Part shown: positions 22,349-32,979 of the stretch, piece by piece
Numbering within the stretch: position 1 is the stretch's first letter
How the letters are laid out: every line of letters begins with the position of its first letter
DNA from: Xylona heveae TC161
Taxonomy: Eukaryota > Ascomycota > Xylonomycetes > Xylonales > Xylonaceae
Direction of reading: 5' to 3'
Assembly: GCF_001619985.1 (NCBI RefSeq)
Contig: NW_017264197.1
Coordinates: 1,302,001 to 1,366,000, forward strand
DNA: 64,000 nt
The notes under the pieces: model-generated
What the model was told of the DNA's origin: nothing
Database searches by the model: none
Seen by the model: the letters and a program-made list of their open reading frames with translations, nothing else
Program-made: the position numbers and the translations under genes

Positions 22349-23914
22349 CTAATCGTAGTCGCGAATTTTTTGCCCATTACGAAACCTAACCCAGCCCGCG
22401 TGAGCGCCTGGACCGCGTGGGCAATCCCTTGGGTACCACTCCACAATCTCGAGGTCAAGATCAGGGCCAAAACTTGCTCTCCAAGTGTCCATGATTTTCT
22501 CAGCTGGGATGTATTGGGAATGACTGGACCAGATAATACGTGGTTTATATATGCTGATTCCACGCCGGTCTCTGCCACAATCGTAGGTAAAACTGTGGGC
22601 ACCAAATCTCTCATCCTCGCCGTAAACGTTTTCGACGCGTAGAGAGAAATCTTTGAGACGAGGCATGCGCCTAGCTGCCAGCGCAATGCTTAAATGGAGC
22701 TCGTCAAACCAATCTTGTCGCGGTTTCGCTCGATGGTAGGGAGAAGGACGAGAGCTAGGGTCAATTAAATAACCTTCATCATAATCATCGTCGGTTGCAC
22801 GGAATAGAACTCCTAAGTCGAGTTTCCGCCGATCTGGGTTCAGCGGGTCGCGTTCCAGCATCCATTGACCGTCGGCAGTATCCATTTGTGTCTTAATTTC
22901 AACGTATTCGAGAGCGGGCCATGATGGAAGGGAGGACTCGTTTACTGCCTGTCGAGGCCAGAAAAGTTCTGCCGAAAGCTGCCCTACTTCTAAAAAGAGG
23001 CGTGTGAGCCGCTGCGAAAATTGACGCATGTACATGGAAAACAAATCTACGGCCGATTCGGTGCATAGGTTTGGTGGAAGCTGGTCATGAACTGTAGATG
23101 CTTCGTATTGCAGGACCATGCCGAAATCCTTGAAATCAGCAGGAAGATTGCAGAGATGCTTGGCGATGGCTACAAGAATTGACACGTTAGCGGGCGAAAA
23201 ATTTCTGTAAGGGAATTGAAAAAGTTTTGACTCACACAGTCGCGCATCGCGGCGAACCTCGACTCCTCGTCTTCACTCGTCATCCAAACGTGCTCCAAGA
23301 CCGATAATACTCGGGCAGCATCGGGCAAGTCGCCATGCTGATTCCGGATACAAATGTGCATTGTCTGCAAACACGTCTAAAATATGTACCGAGGGCAGCT
23401 TTCTCTCTGTAAAGTATGCGTCGTCCAATCGCAAATAGGGCGGCCCGTTTACTTGGTTCCAGCTTTTATCGTCCGCGTATGCATCTGCCAATGGATGTTG
23501 GATCTCGAGCGTCAGACTTTCGAGAGCTGCTCCGTGCCATTGTGATAATAGAGAAAAAAGCTTGTTAATCTCGATAGAAAATGCTCTGTTATGAAATGGA
23601 GCATCAATGGCGCATAATGCATCTTCGCCACGGTTGTTGGCTCCATCAGCGGGATCAAAAGAAAGACGAGGCGGGGTCCAAGAGAGCGAATAATGAAGAG
23701 AGCGAATATATCTTTGTTTCTGCCCGTGCCCGTGTTTGACGATTTGTGCAAATGTATCAAAATCGCATGATGAGAAATCGAGACTAGCAAACAAGCTGGG
23801 CTCGACGATACCCTGGAACGTCCGACAAGTGGTCGCGATCAAAGGGAAATCAGAGTTTGGCAAATAATTCAGAATAAAAATCAAGATTTCCAAAGGCAAA
23901 TCGAGCAGCGCCAT
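22349..23914 (-). CDS. F-box protein, probably frameshifted or needing unusual splicing
   Basis: Exon 1 starts at the ATG at 23914 and encodes an F-box: LLDLPLEILIFILNYLP, followed by a DFPLIATTCRTF block. Leucine-rich-like sequence follows up to ARCCPSIIGLGARLDDE, where TGA occurs at 23273-23275. Exon 2 (23169-22349) continues a plausible C-terminal half and ends at GQKIRDYD. The best splice pair (donor GTGAGT at 23235, acceptor TTGTAG) fits the F-box frame in phase but leaves the TGA inside the exon. Directly after it, the next frame reads protein-like (SEDEESRFAAMRDC). A 6-bp direct repeat (CTCGTC on the + strand at 23266-23271 and 23276-23281) with a 10-bp period brackets the stop and could be a frameshifting duplication. 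F-box proteins recruit targets to SCF ubiquitin ligases. Expression and intactness are uncertain. Confidence 0.7.
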
Positions 23915-26213
23915 GACAATCGAATTAGCAGCTCATCCAAGGGACGGTTTAGCCCAGTCTGCAGTGAGGGGTTCGACCGGGACTGGCTCTGGTTTGTCGT
24001 GTTGCGATCAAGGCTAGGGCCATGACTTGTGATTAACTCTAGAGCGCCAAAGGCCGGCCATGGTTTGGAAAGGGATGCCAAAGGATGTTAAAATTTCAAG
24101 TGTTATGAGAATCTTCCTTTCGGTAGATTATTGCTGTCATGGTGGTTTGAATCAAGAAGCCAATCCCGATGGTCAACAGGTTCTCCACCACCACCAAACT
24201 TTTCTTTTCTTCTGCTTCAAGGTCCCGGAGGGAAGAATGGACCAAAAAAAGGGCCACGTGATTATTGGCTGGACATGAAGATACTGAAGATATTTTGCTT
24301 GTCACTCAGGAGGAAGCCCCCTGAGCTCCAATTACCCCAGTCTGCCGAGTCTCGCTAGGCTCTACCAAACCACCTGCCAAGACGATTAGCTCGCGATTAG
24401 ACATCAAATCAGCTGAGTTTCCATCCACTTTACCCCTAGTGTTCCTCTGTTTACCCATTGCTCTTTCTGCTCCATTGCTGGTTGCTCCATCATTTATTAC
24501 TCATCGCTCTACCCAGCGCAGTTCTACATTGAAATCAATTCTACGCTGTTAGTTTGGTAAAGTGAATTGGGTGCTCGTTCAATTTCAAAGTTCCGGAGTA
24601 ATTTGATGGAAAAGCTCGATCCCGCTTGCATCAAGAATACGTAGTAGGCGAGCTGTCAGGACTAATGGTCAATTCCTTTCAGACTGGTTTTGAGTACTGT
24701 GTCACGGGACCAGGTGTTGCAGACGAACCCATGCATCAATGCTGGCTTCTGTGATGAGAATGGCAAGTTCATTCATAGGTAGAGAACAGGTGTGTCAGGA
24801 ACTTTGAATTTACATTGGCGATTAAAGGCACTCTTCTATGCTTAGCTCTCTCTCAGTGAAGAAGTCTGACGCGGACCAGAATCACTTTAATTTATACGGT
24901 GTTTTTCCCCCTACTCTATAAAGATTTTAGAAATAGAGGATCCAGAAGATGATGATAATATGAGTAGATAGAATGGAGCAATTGAGGCCACACTTTTTAT
25001 TTCCCAAATGGGACCCTGACTACGGAGTAGGTACTCCTACGTTGTGACGTTTTTCCCCCTGCAATCAAGGAAGACGTCCCAATAAGGGTTGCAACCTTTA
25101 TATTGGTAGCTTCGGTAGAAACTGTATAACTATACAATGCTTAGTATTGGCTGTCATATTTTTCCGATCAAAAGTTTAATTCCAAAATGAGTCTAGGTTT
25201 CTGGAGAGGTTTAAAAGCGCCCTGCTGCCACAGCCGCGTTTTGGGACCATTGTAGGGACAGCTCAGGTTGTCAAAGGAGATGGGGGGATTTCATTGGCTA
25301 GGAACACACCTCCGACGGACGAATAGGCCATCTGAGCAGAGAGATTAGACTTTCCGCCACCTGCGTGCTTTTCACGCAAAGTACCGGATACTAGCGAAGG
25401 GTCCAGCGATCTCGTGCCGACTGTCAGGGCAATGTGGAGACGCCACAGGTAGAGAGTACGCCATAGCTAGCTCTTCTTAGGCTGTTAATTGGTGCGGACT
25501 TTCCTCCGCACGACACCTTTACCTCCCCCCCCCCAAAAACCAAGGGGCGTTGGATGCGCCCAAAAGTTCCCTTGGAGCTTTTCTTTTTACTTGTGTTACT
25601 CTCCTGCTAATAGAATATAATAGAATAGAGAAAAAGCACGTCCCCCACTACTATGCCAATTCGCCCCCCTCCAATTATGATGAATAAGTTTCTCTCATAA
25701 AATACTAATGCAATGCCCTTGTCTTTGTGATATTCGATTCTTTTTTTCGCCCTCGCTTCGGCAACCATAACATTGTCCAATTGCATTGGAATCATATATG
25801 CAACCAGCTTCACTGCAGGGTTGATCGACCCTACCTTCGTGGCAAAGAGTCATGATGAGCTTTCGACAACAATACATGATCGTTACAGTACAGTGATGGC
25901 GTCCATCAAGCAAATGCGAGCATAGTCAAACGTAGTTTCCCCGGCGCTCTATATCGGTGTCCTATTAGCATTGCTCGGCCAAAGCTCATCCGTGCTCCCC
26001 TTGTCCACTTCACAAGCCAGCCCCTTCCGATTTGCTGGTGTTTTCATTCGTCCCTGAAGTCTTTATAATTCCAGAACGCAAAACCTTGTCGATCGCTTCC
26101 CCACGCACAGAGTGCTCGGAATTATCCCTTGGACCCCCCCGGTCAAATCGACCGCCTGCCGAGCTGGCAGCTACAACGCCAATTGCAAGCTCACTACGGC
26201 ACGAACCACAGCA
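23915..26213. other. Divergent intergenic region between the F-box gene and the Zn2Cys6 factor
   Basis: About 2.3 kb with no supported gene. It should contain both promoters. A C-run/A-run junction lies at about 25527-25541. ORFs here are short and featureless. Confidence 0.5.
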
Positions 26214-29088
26214 ATGAGCGAGGAAGGGCCTGGGCCAAATATTCTCGAGCTCGCCGCTCATAGAAGGGAGAGGGCAGCAATAGCTGCTCAGGTACGTCCA
26301 ATCTCACCGCAGAACGTGCATCTCGTGCTTTTGATTCCGCTAATCATTGAACCTGACAGGCGTGCGAAACATGTCGATCGAGGAAAACCAAGGTACGTAG
26401 TGCACAATGCATGAGCCTCAAGGAAGGCGTGGAAGAAACTAACATTTCACTCGAATTTAGTGTGACGAGAAACGTCCCAAATGTGGATTGTGTCAAAGAT
26501 TAGGAATTCGTGAGTCTCTAATCAACACAAATGAGTAACCAAGCATAGACGGAGACTGATCAACCTCTGCTCTGAACATCAGCGTGCACTTACCGCGAGC
26601 CTCAGCCGACAAAGTAAGTGATTTCTTCATCTCTCGAGAATCTGCCTGTGGTTGTCCCCTTCTGGATGGGAAATCTTCCACTTTGTGGGCAGTGTGCTGA
26701 TCGTTCCATAGGCGAGATAAGACCTTGACCTACATTCTCGAAAGCCTCCAGCGGCTCGAGCTGAAGGTTGATTCCATGAATACTTCTCGATCAACTTCGT
26801 CGCAGTCTTTTAGCTCAAGAGCAAACCAACCCGCAAGCGACACATCCAGCAGCCTCTTGAACGACTTTAACAATCTTTCCCAACCACTAATGCAGGCAGA
26901 GACACCAAGTTCACTAAGCTCCCACGCTGGTGTTGGGGATCGTCTGCCTCAGCAACCGTCTAAGCCTCACCAGCGACTACCTGCCGCGCAAAGGGTGCTG
27001 CTCTGGCCCGCAATTTTAAATTCACTCGATGCCAGCGGCCTGCCGCATGCCCAAGAGCTTCCTCAAGCCCCCGAGGATGGGACGGCCTGGATCATGCGGT
27101 TGCAGGATCAGGAGGGACTTCATCCACTTCCTCTAGAGCCCTGTTTGGACGCACATCCCGTCTCACCCGGTGGCAATCGCGTCACCTTTTCGCCATTATC
27201 GGAAGACTCTATGCGAAATCTAGCCGGAGTATTTTTTGATACCTTCAATATAGCTTATCCATTCATGTGCCGTCAGACTTTTTTCTCGTCTACACTCCCT
27301 CTTATCCTACGACAAGGTTTCGGACAAGGAGATATTGAATCAGTCATCGTCCTGCTTGTACTTGCCCTCGGAAAACTCGCTCTCGAAGGATCCATAGGAG
27401 CACCAGTGGCAAGCGAAAATGGCAAAGTGAGTGGTTTTCGGGGCGGGACGATTGAAACTCCACCGGGCATTGATCTCTTCAATGAAGCTCGTAAGCGGAT
27501 GGGTTTTCTTTTGACCGATTGTACCCTCGAGATCATCCAAACATTGTCTCTTGCTTCGTAAGTTCTCTGTGGCAGGGCCGCATAAAAGCGGCGTATATCA
27601 GCGGCATTGTATTAATTCTCAATTGCACGACTAGGCTGTATTTTGCGTCTTGTTCTCGTCACATTGTAAGTCTCTTGACAAGATCGTGCGATGTTCATAC
27701 GCGACTAACAATTTTTTTTTTCCCCTCAGGAATTCTGGCGACTGTCAGCATTTGCCTCATCGACCTGTCGGACGCTTCTTCAATCGTATGTCTCTCCAAG
27801 CTTACAATCGGCCAACAATTGATGTGCGGGCTTCATAAGGATTGGGTTTGACATGTCATCTTAGCGATACCATCGACTGGTCTTCACAGCGCGGAGATCT
27901 TCTGAAACGAGTCTTTTGGCACTGTCTCATAATTGAAAAGTGAGTGCAGGTCGTGCTGAGCTCCCGTCTAGTTCTGCTGCTGATCTTATTCTGGCGGCGT
28001 AGTGGTATAAATTTCGAGTTAGAACTTCCAACAACGGGCATAAACGAGTTTGAAGAAAGCGTACCACTGCCCAGCTTTATTGGGCCTCCGTCCCGAGAGG
28101 ATGCTGTGGCTGATGACAAATGTCACTATCGATACTTTTTCCTCGCCCAGGTTGCTTTGAGACAACTGTGCGGTCGAGTTCATTCCGCAATCTATGATGG
28201 TGAGTTGTTCTATTGCAATATCCAGACTTGCAGACTGGCACTTTGGTGGGAAGCCTTGCTGAATTCGACCAGGCAAGTCTGAAAACAGTGAGGACAGTAG
28301 TGGGCCACCGGGTTTCGTCATCAAAGAGTTGTCACGGCAGCTCGATCTTTGGCGTGACACGCTTCCAAAGTCCATTCAATGGACAGATGAAAACTCGTTG
28401 CACCGGATCGCTGCGGATGGCAGTGTGGTCGAGGCGATGTTTATGCAAGACCAAGGAGCTCTGCCAGTTACCTACGAATACAACATCGATGTGGTAGTCG
28501 CGTCGCTTCGTACGCGATTTTACTATACACGCTACATCACCTATCGCCCGTTTGTGTACAAGGCGTTACACATGCCAGAAAAGATGACGAATGAAGACAT
28601 TGAATATTGTACTGCGTGCCTTAAGGTTTGTTTACATCCTTTCACTTACCAGATGACGTCAAATTGTTTCTTTTCAATTGCAGTAGCGAAGATTCAAAAC
28701 TAACTCGAACCCACCGGGGCTATTTTTATAGGCATGCCTCCGCTGGACTGTCTGTATGGCGCCTCCAAAAAATAAAAAGCGCCTTGTCCCATATCTCTTT
28801 ACCTGGACACAGCACCTGCTTGGCATACTTCTCATCTTCTACCAGACCAAGACAAACAGCATCCTCCAGTACATCTGCACAAGATATTTTGCTCCTGGAG
28901 AGATTGAAGAAAGCATTACCTTGATGCTGGACTGGATTGACGACATGCGGCGCGTCGATGGCATCGCACTGTGGAGCTGGAAAATTATTGAGCCCTTGTA
29001 TAGGTCTTGGGCATTGCCCCCATCATCTCCAATAAACTTGCTCGCGAGGTCTCTTGCGCCGCATGACCGCAATATGCTCGCGCAATGA
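26214..29088 (+). CDS. Zn2Cys6 binuclear-cluster transcription factor with fungal_trans domain
   Basis: Eleven exons: 26214-26291, 26360-26392, 26461-26509, 26583-26613, 26712-27557, 27635-27665, 27730-27785, 27865-27939, 28003-28199, 28273-28625 and 28732-29088. All phases agree, giving about 701 residues. The cluster is spread over exons 2-4: ACETCRSRKTK, CDEKRPKCGLCQRLGI, PCTYREPQ. Six cysteines have the usual spacing. A coiled-coil linker (YILESLQRLELKVDSM) supports dimerisation. The middle-homology region includes FFDTFNIAYPFM, then HIEFWRLSAFASSTCRTLLQ, DLLKRVFWHC and ELSRQLDLWRDTLP. The last exon encodes CMAPPKNKKRLVPYL. The factor is expected in the nucleus; its target pathway is unknown. 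It is unusually intron-rich. The exon 9-10 join uses the distal acceptor at 28272, because the proximal one (28233) brings in a stop. Confidence 0.9.
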
Positions 29089-30332
29089 CCTTCTCTGCTT
29101 TATTCTTCAAGCGCTCAACTCCCATCTTCTTTTATGCTGCCTCATACCCATCTTTTGTCTTCTTTCCTTTTTTCTTATTTTTTTTTTCTCTCTTTCCTCT
29201 CTTTTGTCTTACCTGGTTGGAGTACGAAAAGGACGAGGGAATGGAGAGTAAGTCACGTCCGTTTCGGTTTTGCGCCACCCAACTCCAATAAAAACCTTGG
29301 CTCTGGCTTTCCTTTTGAACCTCTTTTTGTATTATATGTTTTTTCTGTTCATTTCTTTTCTTTCATTCATTCTTTCTCTTTTTGTGGTTTTGGTTTTCTA
29401 TTTGTTCGGGCCAGCATAGATTGGGCGTTTGAAAATTATCTTGTCACATTTTGATCCCGCTTCGCTTTTAGTTACAACTTATGCCAAGTAATCGAAATTT
29501 GCTATCATCTGGATAATTTTTTTTTATTTCTTCTCTACTTTAGTAAATTCCGCAAAAGTCGACGGGCCCCATATCATGGGGGAATTCGCTCGGGATGACG
29601 TCACTTTCGAAGGCACCCCCTCCTCCCTTTTCCCCTCTTTCTGATTTTGCTTGGTACGGATCTGTGCTCCGATAACCCGTGATGTTTTGGTGTAATGTTT
29701 AAAACATAGAATCATTCGATTCTACTACGACACGAGGGCAAAAGGAAACTGCAGATCTGAAAGAACATTCGGTGGGGGTTGCAAAAGAAAAAAAAATTAA
29801 GATGTAAACAATTCCAATAATAATTACGTATGTGTGGGCGGTGAGAGGAAAATAATTTAAGTTTATGGGTAAAGTTAGATGAAAGAGAGAGATGGGAACT
29901 CCAAAAAGATCCCCGGTAATATAGCCCGCATCGATCTCAGATGTAATAACGAAGAACAACGACACAGAAAAATAAAAGGGTTATCACTACCGCAACCTCT
30001 ATTTCATTTACGTGTTTTTTGGGATGCAAAATAGTATATAACGGCTGTATAATCATACTCGGTTCCTAAGTCTCTTTGGAATACTGTAAAGTCATGAGAT
30101 CTGACTGATAGCGTATATGTGTGTGTGGGGTGGTGATCAAAAACTTTATCAACTTATCAGAAAGCCGCTTTATGGTAGAATACATGCAGTTAATAAAAAA
30201 AGGAAAAAAAAAAAAAAAAAACTTTCCGACTAACAAACAGGAAAAAAAAGGGAGTACAAACAAAAACATCTGACAGAACAGAGAGGTTCCAAGTGCTACA
30301 CCTAAAGCGAACTGCTAATTTATCTACTTGCT
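29089..30332. other. Intergenic region between convergent genes
   Basis: Between the ends of the Zn2Cys6 factor and vps17. The left part (29090-29400) is strongly T-rich, and an A18 run lies near 30205-30222. Probably 3' UTR sequence. No gene is supported. Confidence 0.5.
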
Positions 30333-32284
30333 TCAAAACGTGCTCTGCGCCAACCGACTTGCGGCATTCCTGGCATCGACGCGGTCCTGGTCATCTTCCA
30401 TGAGATCCTTGAGGCTGCCTGCGCCACTGACAGCTCTCTTCCGGGTGCCGGCGCCGTCGCCATTGGCGGGATCAGTTTCTTCTGGAGCGGGGATACCGAA
30501 GCCGCCACTGATGCTGCGGTTGAGGCCATCTGGGCGACGGGGCACACCGCTCCATGCGTCACCCTTGGGACCCTGTGACGTGCCCATGAGTGCTCGGCGA
30601 GTAGCTGGATGAGTTTCGCGGCCGAGACGGCTGAGGCCGCCGCTGGCGTCGATGCCGCGGATATCGGGACGGACGTTCTCGAGAGTGGCGAGAGTGCGGC
30701 GTTCTGCTTCAATAGTGCGGATTACGTATTCGCGTATAGAGAGGCGGAGATCATTGGTGGTGTGGGCAAACCACCGCCGGCATTCGTGGACGAGGTTGTC
30801 TGTGACACCTTGGCATTTGCGGGTGAGGAATGTCTCGTGCATTCGGGCTTCTGACAAGGCTGCGATGGCCTCGTCAACCTTTTCACGACGCACAGATGAT
30901 GAGGCTTTGAGTCGGTCCGCAGCGGCAAGCTTGCTTCGTGTGGTTTGCTGGACTTGGAGTAGCTCCCGGAGGAGAATGTGTCTGTTGGTAAGCGTCTCCT
31001 TGACGATAAAGGCATCGGATGAGTGGTAGTTCAATGGGTCGGCCAGAGTCGTGGCCTCCATAGTTCCCTGAGCAGCATGGTAGTCACCAACTGTCTGGAT
31101 TGTCTTTCCGAGTTTACGATATGCGGATGAAAGGCCAGTGTGGGTTTCTTGCACGGCCATTGTGCCAAGCTTCACTCCGAGGTCGGATTCGGCGAGACCA
31201 AGAGCTGTGGGAAAGTTTGTCAGCCATTGTTCAGAGGTAGATCGAGCTGTATGAATTAAGTGATTTACCTCGTCTAGCCTTGACAAGCTTGTCTACCTTT
31301 TGGCCAGTCTCCATTGTCCCAAGGTAGAAGAGCTTGGCCACAGGTCGTGCATTTTGCAGTTCTGGAGTATCATCTGGCGGGGGAGCGAACTGCTTGATGA
31401 CCTTTCTTCGTACACCAGTAGCTGGCTGCTTGCGTCTTACCACGGGACTATATCCAAAGTCGCTCTCCACGAAGAATATCATTTCCTCATCGCGCATAAG
31501 GATCTCATTCCCGCATACGTAATTCAGCCAGCGCTGCATCGATCCCTTGACTCGTGCTTCATCCTCGTCTGTGCCCGCGCCTGCCGAGGTCAACGGAGGA
31601 GGGACTGCTGGGACGATTGCTTCAGGATTGGCAGATATCAGATGCTCAGCCAGCTTGACGAATTCGGAATGCGTCCTTCGGACATCGCGGAATTGAGTCG
31701 TGCGGAATTTGGGAAGGTTGGTCTATTGCCATCAAGTCTTGTCAGATTTGCACATGTAGTTCATCAGGAACGCAACATACGTGAACATCAAATCTCAGAA
31801 TAGGATCTTTTCTACCAGTACGTTCGAGGCCAGTTATCTTTGCTTGTAACTTATATTGGGGCTGGTTTTGTCGCGGCGGTTGCCTTCCACTCGGGTATCG
31901 TTGAGGATCGGGGCGAATGTTTTCCTGGTAATGCTGCCGAACTTGATGATGTCCTGGATAATCATGCTCTCCGATTTGTGGGCTCTGAAGCCGCTCAGAA
32001 AGATCAGGCTTGCCGTGCTCACCGCTTTCCTCAGACGGTGACTCGAGCCCAGCGCTTTCGGGCCGGCCGAATGCTGACGATTCAGCTGTGTCTTGGTCGC
32101 TGGAGTATCCTGGCTGATGTCCCGGACCAACTTCGGAGCTGTAGGGAGATGGACCGGAGAATGGTGAAGAAGGCCCATCACTGCTGGATGGTGGGAAGCT
32201 CGCTCTGTTGGCTTGCGGCGATGACGACCACGGGGAAGCACCCGTTGGGTTATCCGGGTCGTGAGGGAGCGATGAATAATCCAT
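30333..32284 (-). CDS. vps17: Retromer-associated sorting nexin Vps17 (PX-BAR protein)
   Basis: Three exons on the minus strand: 32284-31781, 31722-31269 and 31204-30333, phases consistent, 609 residues. Vps17 pairs with Vps5 through BAR domains and, with the Vps26-29-35 trimer, drives endosome-to-Golgi retrieval. The N-terminal about 145 residues are Ser/Pro/Gln-rich and disordered, starting MDYSSLPHDPDNP. The PX domain (about 148-275) spans intron 1: KITGLERTGRKDPILRFDVH, then TNLPKFRTTQFRDVRRTHSE and QRWLNYVCGNEIL. The BAR region starts near ARPVAKLFYLGTMETG and continues through coiled segments such as LLQVQQTTRSKLAAADRL. The C-terminal tail is Gly/Arg/Ser-rich and disordered, ending ASRLAQSTF. 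It shares a 695-bp divergent spacer with mef2. Confidence 0.93.
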
Positions 32285-32979
32285 TACGATAAATCAATCG
32301 AATCGGTATTCAACAAATACTATGATATAGAAATTTCGGGATTAAGCGCTGAATTGTTATCACGGCGAGAGTTGCACCGGACTCCTGTTCAGAATGGTGG
32401 CTGGAGCTGGGTGGTCGGTGCTGCGGTTGCGGTTACGTTGTAATCACTGATCGGCATCTCCAGTCCACCACATTCCGAACCCCACCAACTCGACTCGAAC
32501 CGCCATTAAACGCGCGGTTAGTAACCTTTTGACCGATGCATAAGGACTTTACATCATTCACGGGCCAGGCCTACTTTTTACGTGGATTTCTGTCAAGGAA
32601 ATTCAATGATATAAGTTCCATAAATATGTTCTTAATAAAAGAAATGATATCAATCAGATTTTGTCCAATGTTGTGGGACATAATTAAGTGCATTATACAG
32701 TATGCATAATGATACTTGCAACGAGATTTTGGCGCATCAAACTTTAAGCGACCTCCAGGAAAACCAGAAATATCGTCAACCAACTAACAAGCTCATCTCC
32801 ATCAAGTTTTCAAGGCGTAGCTGCCGTCCACTCATTATTCTTTGTTTGCTTGAAAATCTCTGAATTGCCTGTGTGCATTGATAATCAAGTCTTGAGATGG
32901 ACGCTTGCGCAAGATCTTGAACATTTTCCTTTTGGGGCATTCTCATGTCTATTTAGTCAACATCGCAATACCCTGGACT
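32285..32979. promoter_or_regulatory. Divergent spacer of vps17 and mef2
   Basis: The 695 bp separating the two start codons must hold both promoters. The vps17 side (to about 32520) is G/C-rich, and the mef2 side is A/T-rich. No TATA box stands out on either side. Confidence 0.55.
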
